From NCBI GenBank assembly GCA_035267045.1, contig DATFMH010000133.1:1-18221 (forward strand): a stretch of DNA of 18,221 nucleotides, given 5' to 3'. The notes under the pieces were generated by a model. The model searched no databases. It worked only from the letters and a program-made list of their open reading frames with translations, and was not told where the DNA came from. Origin of the DNA: DATFMH01 sp035267045. GTDB taxonomy: Bacteria; Bacteroidota; Rhodothermia; Balneolales; DATFMH01. The first letter of the stretch is position 1; every line of letters begins with the position of its first letter. The position numbers and the translations under genes were made by a program. Shown here piece after piece: positions 5,811 to 13,828 of the stretch.

Positions 5811-8123
5811 ATGATTCCCAAACGTGTTGTTATCTTCATTATCATCCTTTTTTTTGTCCCAACTTTTCTTTTTGCCGGCAATCTCAAAAATGGCAACAGA
5901 CCTGCTACTATAGATACCAATCTGGTCGATTTTGTTAATCCGTTCATAGGCACTGAAGGCGCGGGTAATACATTCCCGGGGCCGTCAACTCCTTTCGGGA
6001 TGGTACAAATCGGTCCGGACACAGACGATTCCCTATGGGCTACAGCATCCGGGTACGAATATTCGGATAAATCTATCATTGGTTTCAGTATGACACACCT
6101 CTCAGGAACCGGTATTCCCGATCTGGGAGATTTTCTGTTTATGCCTACGATTGGACAACCCAAACTTGCGGAAGGGACAAAGAAGGATCCTGATACCGGC
6201 CACCGTCAACGCTATTCCCATACCGATGAGCAGGCTGCCCCCGGTTACTATCAGGTGAAATTGCTGGATAGTGGTATCAATGTGGAGCTCACTTCAACGG
6301 ATAGGGCAGGTTTAATGCGGTTTACTTTCCCAAAATCCGATAGTGCATATGTTCTCACAGATCTTAAGCATGTTCTGCGCTGGAACGTAATATGGTCACA
6401 TATCAGAGTTTTAAACGATTCAACGATTACCGGATTTCATCTTGTCCACGGCTGGGCCAAGGAACGGTATCTTTATTTTGCCGCCCGTTATTCGAAACCG
6501 TTTAAGCACTTCCGAATAATGAAAGATGGTAAACCAGTCATCTATAATACTTATCGATTTCGCAGTACACGTGAGGCTGTAGGTAAGGATCTCAAATTCC
6601 TGGCACAATTCAGGACACATGCTAACGAGCAAATCATGATTAAGGTGGGTATTTCGGCTGTAAGCTCAGCCGATGCCATGAAAAATCTTGATACTGAGAT
6701 TCCGGACTGGAATTTTGCCCGTGTTCGTAAGGAAAACAGTGATAAATGGGAGAAACAGCTGGATAAGATACGAATTGACGGAACCCGGGATCAGAAAGAG
6801 ACTTTTTACACGTCGCTCTATCATTCTTTTCTTACTCCAAACCTGTACGAAGATGTTAACGGCAAATATCGTGGACTTGATTGGGATGTGCACAAAGCCA
6901 GGGATTTTACTAACTACACCGTTTTTTCCCTTTGGGACACGTTCCGGGCAGAACATCCGCTTCTAACCCTCGTACAATCGAAGCGGGATGCCGATATGGT
7001 AAAATCAATGCTGGCCCATTATGATCAGAGCGTGGAACACCTATTACCGGTTTGGTCGCTACAGGGTAACGAAACATGGTGTATGATCGGGTATCATGCC
7101 GTACCTGTCATTGTGGATGCCTACATGAAGGGAGTGAAGGGATTTGATCCGGAAAGGGCTTATGAAGCAATAAAAACGACAGCTATGAATCCGAATTATG
7201 ATAACGTGGCTACCTATGCTAAGCTTGGATATGTGCCTGATGATAAGGAAAATGAATCGGTGTCAAAAACTCTTGAGTATGCATACGACGATTGGTGCGT
7301 GGCTCAAATGGCCAAAGCCCTGGGTAAGAAACAGGATTATGAATACTTCATGAAACGGGCCGGAAATTACAAGAACCTGTTCGATCCTTCTTATGGGCTC
7401 ATGCGTGGTAAGGATTCCAATGGAAACTGGCACAAGCCGTTTCATCCGCATCAGTATGTTGAGGGCGGTGATTTCACCGAAGGCACCAGCTGGCAGTACA
7501 GCTGGTTCGTACCACAAGATGTTCCCGGTTTAATTAAACTTATGGGAGGGAAAAAACGATTTACCCAAAAACTGGATTCTTTATTTACGATGAGTCCGGG
7601 AACTGTACAAAATGGTGATACACTCGATATTACAGGAATGATTGGAGAATATGCTCACGGTAATGAACCGAGTCATCATATAGCCTTTCTTTACAGTTAT
7701 GCCGGACAGCCATGGAAAACTCAGATGCGGGTTCGCCAAATAATGAACATCATGTATGGAGATAAACCAAATTCCCTGAAAGGGAATGATGATTGTGGAC
7801 AAATGTCAGCATGGTATATTTTTAATACGATGGGATTTTATCCCGTTTGTCCGGGCAGCGATTACTATGTAATTGGCAGTCCATTGGTTAAAAAAGTTGA
7901 GATGCATCTTTCTAATGGACATACGTTTACGATGATTGCTCGAAATCAGTCTCCTAAAAACAAGTACATCCAATCTGTAGAATTAAACGGGAAAACATGG
8001 GACAGCCCTTTTTTGCCTTATGACCAATTGAAAAATGGTGGTGAAATCATCTTTACAATGGGATCCAGGCCGAATAAAAATTGGGGCCTGGATGAGACAA
8101 TACCGACAAGAACAGATCCATAA
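5811..8123 (+). CDS. Secreted GH92 alpha-mannosidase
   Basis: The 770-residue protein has a signal peptide: basic MIPKR, a hydrophobic stretch to residue 20, then a probable cut after Ala22 (FLFA|GN). There is no lipobox cysteine, so a periplasmic or secreted location is likely. The family start VDFVNPFIGTEGAGNTFPG and PFGMVQIGPDTDD are characteristic of glycoside hydrolase family 92. Further landmarks are SLWDTFRAEHPL, QGNETWCMIGYHAVPV, TEGTSWQYSW (Glu557), NEPSHHIAFLY (Glu619, His622, His623) and GNDDCGQMSAW (Asp660, Asp661). Those acidic residues match conserved positions that hold the catalytic acid and base in studied members. GH92 enzymes are Ca2+-dependent, inverting exo-alpha-mannosidases acting on N-glycans or yeast mannan; linkage preference cannot be read here. 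No SusC/SusD genes or other glycosidases are adjacent. Confidence 0.95.
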   Translation: MIPKRVVIFIIILFFVPTFLFAGNLKNGNRPATIDTNLVDFVNPFIGTEGAGNTFPGPSTPFGMVQIGPDTDDSLWATASGYEYSDKSIIGFSMTHLSGTGIPDLGDFLFMPTIGQPKLAEGTKKDPDTGHRQRYSHTDEQAAPGYYQVKLLDSGINVELTSTDRAGLMRFTFPKSDSAYVLTDLKHVLRWNVIWSHIRVLNDSTITGFHLVHGWAKERYLYFAARYSKPFKHFRIMKDGKPVIYNTYRFRSTREAVGKDLKFLAQFRTHANEQIMIKVGISAVSSADAMKNLDTEIPDWNFARVRKENSDKWEKQLDKIRIDGTRDQKETFYTSLYHSFLTPNLYEDVNGKYRGLDWDVHKARDFTNYTVFSLWDTFRAEHPLLTLVQSKRDADMVKSMLAHYDQSVEHLLPVWSLQGNETWCMIGYHAVPVIVDAYMKGVKGFDPERAYEAIKTTAMNPNYDNVATYAKLGYVPDDKENESVSKTLEYAYDDWCVAQMAKALGKKQDYEYFMKRAGNYKNLFDPSYGLMRGKDSNGNWHKPFHPHQYVEGGDFTEGTSWQYSWFVPQDVPGLIKLMGGKKRFTQKLDSLFTMSPGTVQNGDTLDITGMIGEYAHGNEPSHHIAFLYSYAGQPWKTQMRVRQIMNIMYGDKPNSLKGNDDCGQMSAWYIFNTMGFYPVCPGSDYYVIGSPLVKKVEMHLSNGHTFTMIARNQSPKNKYIQSVELNGKTWDSPFLPYDQLKNGGEIIFTMGSRPNKNWGLDETIPTRTDP

Positions 8124-8220
8124 ATATAGATTGATGACAACTTTAAGTACTTCGAGTGTCTCAAGTTATAAATCCTTATCTCGTTACGTCCTCTCGGGAT
8201 AATCGGTGTCCCGTCTGATC

Positions 8221-8289
8221 ATGGTTCAAGTTTGAAACCCGGACTTGTAGAGTACTTGAAAAATGTTCCAAGTTGCAAACTTGAACCAT
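8221..8289. repeat. 14-bp perfect inverted repeat with 41-bp spacer
   Basis: ATGGTTCAAGTTTG at 8221-8234 is the exact reverse complement of CAAACTTGAACCAT at 8276-8289. T bases follow the right arm (8288-8293). The spacer contains partial copies of the same ACTTG/CAAGTT word. Confidence 0.6.
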
Positions 8290-8325
8290 TTTTGGGAGAC
8301 AATACCCAACGGCACAAAACCATAA

Positions 8326-8369
8326 TGGACAGAGTGTCCACTTGTTCGTTACAGAGTCCTGTAACGAGC
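8326..8369. other. Two consecutive hairpins
   Basis: TGGACA/TGTCCA with loop GAG (8326-8340) is followed after 3 bp by an 11-bp stem with a 4-base loop (left arm 8344-8354, loop AGTC, right arm 8359-8369; one G-T wobble at 8345/8368). The second stem is strong for its size. Neither hairpin has a following T run, so neither is a canonical terminator on its own. Confidence 0.55.
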
Positions 8370-8443
8370 TAATGATATTGTTTACAGGTCCCTTTCACTG
8401 ATTATCCAGCTACATCCCTCTGGGGCGAAAAGCACACCGGGAT

Positions 8444-8474
8444 GCACAATGTAACGGCAACTTTGTGCCTTTTT
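8444..8474 (+). terminator. Candidate intrinsic terminator
   Basis: GCACAA (8444-8449) pairs with TTGTGC (8463-8468), followed by C and five T (8470-8474). The loop is 13 bases and the stem only 6 bp, so the structure is modest. It would end rightward transcription from GH92 or from an RNA inside 8124-8443, and so protect the oppositely transcribed glpF. Confidence 0.4.
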
Positions 8475-8491
8475 ACTTCTTATCCCATGTT

Positions 8492-9205
8492 CTAAAAAGG
8501 TAATAAGTAATAGACTAAGGCGGCAATTGATGCACCGCTAATCGGGCCCAGAATGGGGATCCATGAATAACTCCAATCGCTATCTCTTTTATTGTGAACG
8601 GGTAGAATGGCATGCATGATTCGTGGTCCGAGGTCACGTGCCGGATTAATGGCATAACCGGTCGTTCCGCCAAGTGAAAGGCCTATGGCTAATACCAATA
8701 GACCAACCGGTAATGCACTAATAGCTCCTAAACCGCCATCAGGTACGGCCAGATACAGAACTCCCAAAACGAGAATAAAGGTACCAATCACTTCGGATAT
8801 AAAATTACTTAAATAATCACGAATGTTGGGAGAGGTACAAAAAACGGCAAGTTTGAGATCCTGGTCTTCGGTAATCTTGAAATGATCTTTATACTGCAAA
8901 TATACCAGTGATGCACCAAGCATGGCTCCGATCATTTGTCCAAGGATATAAATGGGAACTTCCGCCCAGGGAAATTTACCAACTAACGCAAGTCCAATGG
9001 TTACAGCCGGATTAATATGGGCGCCACTGATTGCGGCGACACTAAAAACACCTACAAAAACGGCCATTCCCCATCCCCATGTTATTACAATCCAGCCACT
9101 TCCGTTGCCTTTTGTATTCTTTAAAACCACATTTGCAACGACGCCATCCCCTAAAACGATTAAAAGGAAGGTACCCAAAATTTCTCCAACAAATTTTGCC
9201 AACAT
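8492..9205 (-). CDS. glpF: Glycerol uptake facilitator (aquaglyceroporin, MIP family)
   Basis: The protein has 237 residues with six membrane helices and two half-helix loops, the standard MIP fold. The NPA boxes are GAHINPAVT (Asn65-Ala67) and YAINPARDLGPR (Asn187-Ala189). Asp191 directly after NPAR is the usual mark of glycerol-conducting members rather than strict water channels. By eye Trp43 and Arg190 match the E. coli GlpF selectivity-filter Trp48 and Arg206, while Tyr184 stands where GlpF has Phe200. It lets glycerol diffuse across the inner membrane, to be trapped by GlpK. It is the last gene of the glpK-glpD-glpF set, 65 bp after glpD, with a weak Shine-Dalgarno (ACGGGA) a few bases before ATG 9205. 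Confidence 0.93.
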   Translation of the reverse strand: MLAKFVGEILGTFLLIVLGDGVVANVVLKNTKGNGSGWIVITWGWGMAVFVGVFSVAAISGAHINPAVTIGLALVGKFPWAEVPIYILGQMIGAMLGASLVYLQYKDHFKITEDQDLKLAVFCTSPNIRDYLSNFISEVIGTFILVLGVLYLAVPDGGLGAISALPVGLLVLAIGLSLGGTTGYAINPARDLGPRIMHAILPVHNKRDSDWSYSWIPILGPISGASIAALVYYLLPF

Positions 9206-9270
9206 AATCCCGTCTGTTTTATTTATGAATAATAAGAAGTTTTAATAGCCTTAATTCTGAAGGAAATAAA

Positions 9271-10830
9271 CTATGTTAATAAATAACCCTCAGCCAGTTT
9301 TTTGTATTGGTTAACCTGGTCCGATTGCCATTTTTTATCTTTCCCTAACACGGATGCCATCAGTTCAGCTACTTCCGGTGCCATATCTATACTGGCACGT
9401 GCATCAAGTAATAAAGCCCGGGTACGCCGGGATAAGACATCCTCCACAGTGCGTGCCATTTCATTACGTGCTGCCCATATTACTTCCGCTTTTAAATAGG
9501 GAAGTCTTTCGTCCAAAGGCGTGTCCAAATTCGGTTGTTCTTTGATAATATTTCGAATATTGACAATATCAGATCCATAAACGTATAAATGATCGCTGCG
9601 ATCAACATTTTTAAGCCATCCATGTATCCGAAGATTATCGGTGGTACAGTCGCTTTCATTCAATCCCGCCACAATAGCAGCCTGATTAATCGTATCTTCC
9701 GCCATTTTCCGATAGGTCGTCCACTTGCCGCCGGCTATAGTAACCAATCCCGATTCTGATATCTGTAGATGATGGCTACGTGAAATTTTGGAAGTGTTTT
9801 TAGTATCAGGAGAATTAACGAGTGGCCGTAATCCGGCAAAAATACTTAAGACATCCCCAGGTGATGGATCGTGAGACATATACTTTGCAGCGTGACGGAG
9901 GATAAAATCGATTTCTTCCTTTAACGGATGTGGTTCCAGTACAGCATTATTCATTGGCGTGTCGGTTGTACCGACAATTACTTTATCGTGCCAGGGAACG
10001 GCAAATAAAACACGTCCGTCATCGGTGTGTGGTACCATGATGGCAGAATCACCCGGCAGGAATTTTTTATCGAGTACAATGTGAACACCCTGTGCCGGTT
10101 TAACCAATTGAGGTGTGTCTTCCTGATCCATATGAATAATCGAATCTGCAAATATACCAGTAGCATTGATTACAACACGAGCGTTTATTTCATAATTCTC
10201 ACCACTCTCCATATCTGTTGCCACAACGCCGTCGATTAAGTCCTTGGATTTCAAAAGGCCGGTTACTTTCATGTAATTGATGGGAGTTCCGCCTAAATCA
10301 ACAATAGTCTGAGCTAAATTGATGGCTAAGCGGGAATCATCAAATTGTCCATCATAGTAAATAACACCACCGCGTAATCCCTGAGGTTCGAGTGTTGGTA
10401 TTTGATTGAGTGTTTCTTCCCGTGATAATATTTTAGATGGACCAAGCCCCAATTTCCCGGCAAGTAAGTCGTATACTTTTAATCCGACTCCATAAAACGG
10501 CCCATTCCACCATTCATAGTTAGGTACAACAAAAGCCTGATTACTAACAAGATGAGGAGCATTTTGTATTAATAAACCTCGTTCATGCAATGCTTCAATA
10601 ACAAGGGAGACATCACCTTGCTGCAGATAACGCACTCCACCGTGTACAAGTTTCGTACTTCTGCTTGATGTTGCCTTAGCAAAATCGTGCTGCTCCAATA
10701 AAAGTGTTTTATATCCGCGGGATGCCGCATCCACTGCTACACCAAGGCCTGTCGCCCCACCACCAATAACAATAATATCCCAATAACCTGTATTTTCCTG
10801 TAATATCTTAACACTTTCGTTTCTATCCAT
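9271..10830 (-). CDS. glpD: FAD-dependent glycerol-3-phosphate dehydrogenase
   Basis: The 519-residue protein starts with a dinucleotide-binding fold: WDIIVIGGGATGLGVAVDAA (GxGxxG at residues 23-30), then LLLEQHDFAKATSSRSTKLV and HGGVRYLQQGD, the FAD signature of the GlpD family. Further family segments are GGVIYYDGQFDDSRLAINLA, INATGIFAD, PAQGVHIVLDKKFLPGD, VGTTDTPM and GGKWTTYRKMAEDT. The last 120 or so residues form the GlpD C-terminal domain (DERLPYLKAEVIWAARNEMA, then RRTRALLLDARAS). It oxidises sn-glycerol 3-phosphate to dihydroxyacetone phosphate at the membrane and passes electrons to the quinone pool. It lies 29 bp after glpK, with no clear Shine-Dalgarno, so co-transcription is likely. 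Confidence 0.96.
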   Translation of the reverse strand: MDRNESVKILQENTGYWDIIVIGGGATGLGVAVDAASRGYKTLLLEQHDFAKATSSRSTKLVHGGVRYLQQGDVSLVIEALHERGLLIQNAPHLVSNQAFVVPNYEWWNGPFYGVGLKVYDLLAGKLGLGPSKILSREETLNQIPTLEPQGLRGGVIYYDGQFDDSRLAINLAQTIVDLGGTPINYMKVTGLLKSKDLIDGVVATDMESGENYEINARVVINATGIFADSIIHMDQEDTPQLVKPAQGVHIVLDKKFLPGDSAIMVPHTDDGRVLFAVPWHDKVIVGTTDTPMNNAVLEPHPLKEEIDFILRHAAKYMSHDPSPGDVLSIFAGLRPLVNSPDTKNTSKISRSHHLQISESGLVTIAGGKWTTYRKMAEDTINQAAIVAGLNESDCTTDNLRIHGWLKNVDRSDHLYVYGSDIVNIRNIIKEQPNLDTPLDERLPYLKAEVIWAARNEMARTVEDVLSRRTRALLLDARASIDMAPEVAELMASVLGKDKKWQSDQVNQYKKLAEGYLLT

Positions 10831-10859
10831 AGTAAAAAATGTTCAAATAATTTTTATTT

Positions 10860-12359
10860 TCAGGATTCTTCAATCCATGATTTTGATTTTTCTATGGCTT
10901 TATGCCAGGATTCTGTTATAGCATTTACTTTAGAGGCGGGCATATTGGGTTCAAATCGTTTATCAACTTTCCATTGACGGGCAATCTCATCAGTATCTTT
11001 CCAAAAACCAATGGATAATCCGGCCAGATAAGCGGCACCAAGTGCGGTCGTTTCGGAAATCACAGGCCTCACAAGGGGGATCCCTAATATATCAGATTGA
11101 AATTGCATAAGAGTATCATTGACAGTGGCACCTCCGTCTACCCGCAATTCTTTGATAGTTATCCCGGAATCCGATTCCATGGCCTTTAACACATCTTTTG
11201 TCTGCAGTGCGATAGATTCGAGCGCTGCCCGGGCAATATGTCCGGAGGTACTGCCCCGTGTTAATCCGACGATAGTACCTCGCGCAAATTGGTCCCAATG
11301 CGGGGCACCAAGACCGGCAAAAGCGGGAACCATATAAACCCCGCCGTTATCTGAAACCGATTTAGCGAGCTCTTCAACATCAGATGACGATTTGATGATA
11401 CCCAGGCTGTCACGTAACCATTGAACCACGGCACCGGCCATAAAAATACTGCCCTCTAAAGCATAATGAGTAGTTTCATTATATCGCCAGGCTACCGTTG
11501 TTAGCAGATTATTTTGTGATGTGATTGGTTTTTCACCCGTATTGAACATTATAAATGCACCTGTACCATACGTATTTTTTAACATACCGGGCTGTAAACA
11601 CATTTGACCAAATAATGCAGATTGCTGATCGCCCGCTATTCCTGAAATAGGCACTTCATGAGCAAACAGGGTCGTCTTTGTAGTGCCGTAGATTTCGCTT
11701 GAAGCACATACCCCGGGAAGCATGCATTTTGGTATATCCATTAAATCAAGAAGATCATTATCCCAGTTACCTTCATGAATATTATACAACATGGTACGTG
11801 AAGCATTGGAAACATCTGTAATATGTTTATCACCCTGAGTAAATTTCCAGACCAACCAGCTGTCAATATTTCCAAAAGCTAATTTTCCGTCTTCAGCTTT
11901 TTTCCTGGCCCCCGGTACATTATCCAGAATCCATTTAATCTTTGTTCCTGAAAAGTAGGCATCGATGACCAAACCTGTTTTTTGTTGGATAAGATTCTTT
12001 AATCCCTTGTCTTTTAATTGATTACAATAAGAAGATGTTCGCCGGTCCTGCCAGACAATGGCGTTATAAACAGGTTCGCCGGTTTCCTTATCCCAGATGA
12101 CAGTCGTTTCTCTCTGATTAGTGATGCCAATAGCAGCAATATTTTTCCCATTAGCACCTATTTTCGTGATTGCTTCAGCAATGACACCAGCCTGACTCGT
12201 CCATATCTCAATTGGATCATGTTCCACCCAACCCGGTTGAGGAAAATATTGCTTAAACTCTTTTTGAGCCACGGAGGCAATATTGCCTTCTTTATCAAAT
12301 AAAATTGCTCTTGAACTTGTTGTGCCCTGATCGATTGCTAAAATATACCTGTTTGCCAT
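10860..12359 (-). CDS. glpK: Glycerol kinase
   Basis: The 499-residue protein is full length for the FGGY carbohydrate kinases of the GlpK type. The phosphate-binding start is ILAIDQGTTSSRAILFD (Asp10 to Asp22). The glycerol-contacting segments AIVWQDRRTS and WVEHDPIEIW are present, followed by DVSNASRTMLYNI, PISGIAGDQQSALFGQ, YGTGAFIMFNTG, APHWDQFARGTIVGLTRGS and the C-terminal ADP-site block LRVDGGATVNDTLMQFQSD. It phosphorylates glycerol with ATP to sn-glycerol 3-phosphate, the substrate of the adjacent GlpD. The phosphorylatable-histidine HFYG motif of PTS-regulated Firmicute enzymes is not seen in the corresponding loop (it reads TTLFAHEVPI). It is the first gene of the operon; no glpR-type repressor is nearby. 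Confidence 0.97.
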   Translation of the reverse strand: MANRYILAIDQGTTSSRAILFDKEGNIASVAQKEFKQYFPQPGWVEHDPIEIWTSQAGVIAEAITKIGANGKNIAAIGITNQRETTVIWDKETGEPVYNAIVWQDRRTSSYCNQLKDKGLKNLIQQKTGLVIDAYFSGTKIKWILDNVPGARKKAEDGKLAFGNIDSWLVWKFTQGDKHITDVSNASRTMLYNIHEGNWDNDLLDLMDIPKCMLPGVCASSEIYGTTKTTLFAHEVPISGIAGDQQSALFGQMCLQPGMLKNTYGTGAFIMFNTGEKPITSQNNLLTTVAWRYNETTHYALEGSIFMAGAVVQWLRDSLGIIKSSSDVEELAKSVSDNGGVYMVPAFAGLGAPHWDQFARGTIVGLTRGSTSGHIARAALESIALQTKDVLKAMESDSGITIKELRVDGGATVNDTLMQFQSDILGIPLVRPVISETTALGAAYLAGLSIGFWKDTDEIARQWKVDKRFEPNMPASKVNAITESWHKAIEKSKSWIEES

Positions 12360-12636
12360 ACCCGCTTATTTTTTGTCCTAATGTCATTGAAAACAGTCCC
12401 TATCTATATAATTAATTTTTTCCAAAACCGCTTCCCAACAATTAGATTATTCTACTTCTGTACTATATGGATGCTGTAGGTGCATTTTTAATAAATATTT
12501 AGGTAATATGTTAAGTAGATACCCTAAAATTGTAGATTAAAGAACTTTTTAAAAACTATCGGGTCACATAAACTGTTCATACCAATTAAATAAACCAGAA
12601 GAATTAGGAACTCATCAGGATAGAAAGGAGCGCAAT
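12360..12636. promoter_or_regulatory. Divergent spacer between glpK and the TIR-like gene
   Basis: This 277-bp AT-rich spacer must contain the glp operon promoter (leftward) and the promoter of the TIR-like gene (rightward). I could not place convincing promoter boxes or an operator palindrome. A strong Shine-Dalgarno, AAAGGAG at 12624-12630, ends 6 bp before the ATG at 12637 and fixes that start. No such site precedes glpK. Confidence 0.5.
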
Positions 12637-13089
12637 ATGTGTGCTGCCGCATTAAGAACCTATCACATCTATATCAGTCATGGCTGGAAATACACGGATG
12701 ACTATTACCGGATGATCAATTATCTGGAAAAATTATCAGAGGTGGAACCGAATTTCGGATATGATATTCATAGCGAACCCGAATCTGAGAAGGGGAAAAA
12801 GAACCGTTATACGGATGAACTCATGTCTGAAATACAATCTCAGATAAGAGATTCGGAATGTATTTTAATTTTGTCAGATATGTATAAAGATTTCCATTAT
12901 TGGCTGGACTACGCTATGGACCTGGCTAAGGATTGGCACATTCCTATAATAGGAATTAGAACGTGGGGAGATGAAGAAACGCCTAATCAAATCGAGGTAA
13001 GAGCGGATGAAATGGTGGAATGGCATGATAAATCGATTTTGACCGCAATTCGTAATCAATGTCGAATGGAAGAAGAGGCTGAGCGTTAG
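12637..13089 (+). CDS. TIR-like (MTH538/ThsB-type, DUF1863) domain protein
   Basis: The 150-residue protein is a single domain. The first strand and turn read RTYHIYISHGWKYTDDYYRM (residues 7-26), matching the FISHxWxYxxDY start of TIR-like domains of the MTH538/ThsB group. The later block ILILSDMYKDFHYWLDYAMD, then IPIIGIRTWGDEETPN and ADEMVEWHDKSILTAIRN, follows the family's order (S.MY...W...; KPIIGI.PWG; A...V.W...SI..AI). In members I recall, the helix after the MY segment carries a glutamate (pattern WIxxEIxIA) at the NADase position. Here it reads WLDYAMDLA, so that position is Ala93. The protein may therefore bind a nucleotide, or act as a scaffold, without cleaving NAD. It is followed 29 bp later by a DJ-1 gene. 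No ThsA-like effector is in the window. Confidence 0.8.
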   Translation: MCAAALRTYHIYISHGWKYTDDYYRMINYLEKLSEVEPNFGYDIHSEPESEKGKKNRYTDELMSEIQSQIRDSECILILSDMYKDFHYWLDYAMDLAKDWHIPIIGIRTWGDEETPNQIEVRADEMVEWHDKSILTAIRNQCRMEEEAER

Positions 13090-13118
13090 ATGTATATTCA
13101 AAAAATGCGGGAGTAAAT

Positions 13119-13646
13119 ATGGAATTACGCAATAAAACAGTAGCTATTCTTATAGAAGATCTATACGAAGACATGGAGTTCTGGTATCCTTATTATCGCA
13201 TGAAAGAGGCTGGTGCCAATGTTGTTGTAGTAGGGACCGGTAAAAGTAGTTATACAGGTAAAAACGGATTAAAGGCGCAAGCCGACAGAGATATTCACGA
13301 AGTATCAGTTGAGGAATTTGATGCGGTTATAATACCGGGTGGATATGCGCCGGATCGTTTGCGTCGTCATAATGCTATCCTGGAATTTGTCCGGCAAATG
13401 GATGAAGAAGATAAAATTATTGCTTTTATTTGTCATGCCGGCTGGGTACCCATCTCTGCAAAAATTGTATTAAATCGTGAGGTAACTTCCTTTTTTGCAA
13501 TAAAAGACGATTTGATAAATGCCGGTGCCAAGTGGGTGGATACAGAAGTTGTCAGAGACGCCAACCTCGTATCAAGCCGAAAACCTGATGATCTTCCAGC
13601 TTTTTGCCGGATGATCATTGATGCACTCGCGCCCGTAAAAGCATGA
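13119..13646 (+). CDS. DJ-1/PfpI-family protein (protease I / stress protein class)
   Basis: The 175-residue protein aligns by eye along its length with the archaeal PfpI family. EDLYEDMEFWYPYYRMKEAG carries Glu17, the counterpart of PfpI Glu12. VIIPGGYAPDRLRRH is the strand and turn before the nucleophile elbow. FICHAGWVPISA carries Cys105 and His106, and IKDDLINAGAKWVDTEVV then NLVSSRKPDDL completes the fold. The Glu/Cys/His set is intact. Members have been reported as peptidases, chaperones or deglycases; activity cannot be decided from sequence. The HAGW variant after Cys (rather than HGPQ) marks a stress-protein-like subfamily. A Shine-Dalgarno (GGGAG) precedes ATG 13119, and the 29-bp gap suggests an operon with the TIR-like gene. 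Confidence 0.9.
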   Translation: MELRNKTVAILIEDLYEDMEFWYPYYRMKEAGANVVVVGTGKSSYTGKNGLKAQADRDIHEVSVEEFDAVIIPGGYAPDRLRRHNAILEFVRQMDEEDKIIAFICHAGWVPISAKIVLNREVTSFFAIKDDLINAGAKWVDTEVVRDANLVSSRKPDDLPAFCRMIIDALAPVKA

Positions 13647-13674
13647 AATAAGGAATACGGAGAACGGAAAAAAA

Positions 13675-13773
13675 ATGAGTCACAGATTTATTGGCATTGG
13701 ACAAAGTACATGTACAAATTTATTAATGAAAAATAAACTAAAAACTAATATACCTTTGTCCCTTTTACGCTAA
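13675..13773 (+). CDS. Possible 32-codon small ORF in the DJ-1/polX spacer
   Basis: ATG at 13675 opens a frame encoding MSHRFIGIGQSTCTNLLMKN and 12 more residues to the TAA at 13771. A purine-rich GGAGAACGG lies 9-17 bp upstream, which could serve as a ribosome binding site. Composition is not clearly protein-like and no family is recognised, so this may be chance. Confidence 0.15.
   Translation: MSHRFIGIGQSTCTNLLMKNKLKTNIPLSLLR
13751..13758 (+). promoter_or_regulatory. Possible Bacteroidota-type -7 box before polX
   Basis: TACCTTTG matches the TAnnTTTG -7 consensus, 71 bp before the polX ATG. No TTTG -33 partner is visible at the expected 17-23 bp, so support is weak. Confidence 0.2.
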
Positions 13774-13828
13774 GCGCAACGCTCTTTGCTCTATGCAAAA
13801 ATAATATTCATCAGGAAGGAGCTAAAAA

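Larger units (their letters stand above)
8124..8491. other. 368-bp structured non-coding region between GH92 and the glp operon
   Basis: I see no coding frame of substance. The stretch carries a 14-bp inverted repeat (8221-8234/8276-8289), a 6-bp stem (8326-8340), an 11-bp stem (8344-8369) and a terminator-like hairpin plus T run (8444-8474). The words CAAGTT and ACTTG(A) recur (near 8161, 8225, 8245, 8254, 8269, 8280). It could be a long structured 3' UTR, a small RNA gene reading right and ending near 8474, or a non-autonomous element. Confidence 0.5.

Noticed and set aside
5795..6163. Minus-strand frame opposite the GH92 5' end
   Set aside because: Entirely within the GH92 coding sequence, with no recognisable motif.
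8457..8467. Shared word GCAACTTTGTG here and just after ligA (about 17684-17694)
   Set aside because: Eleven bases only, with different flanks and no common structure; probably coincidence.
12360..12636. glp riboswitch or operator in the spacer
   Set aside because: I could not find a conserved RNA fold or clear palindrome, so none is claimed.
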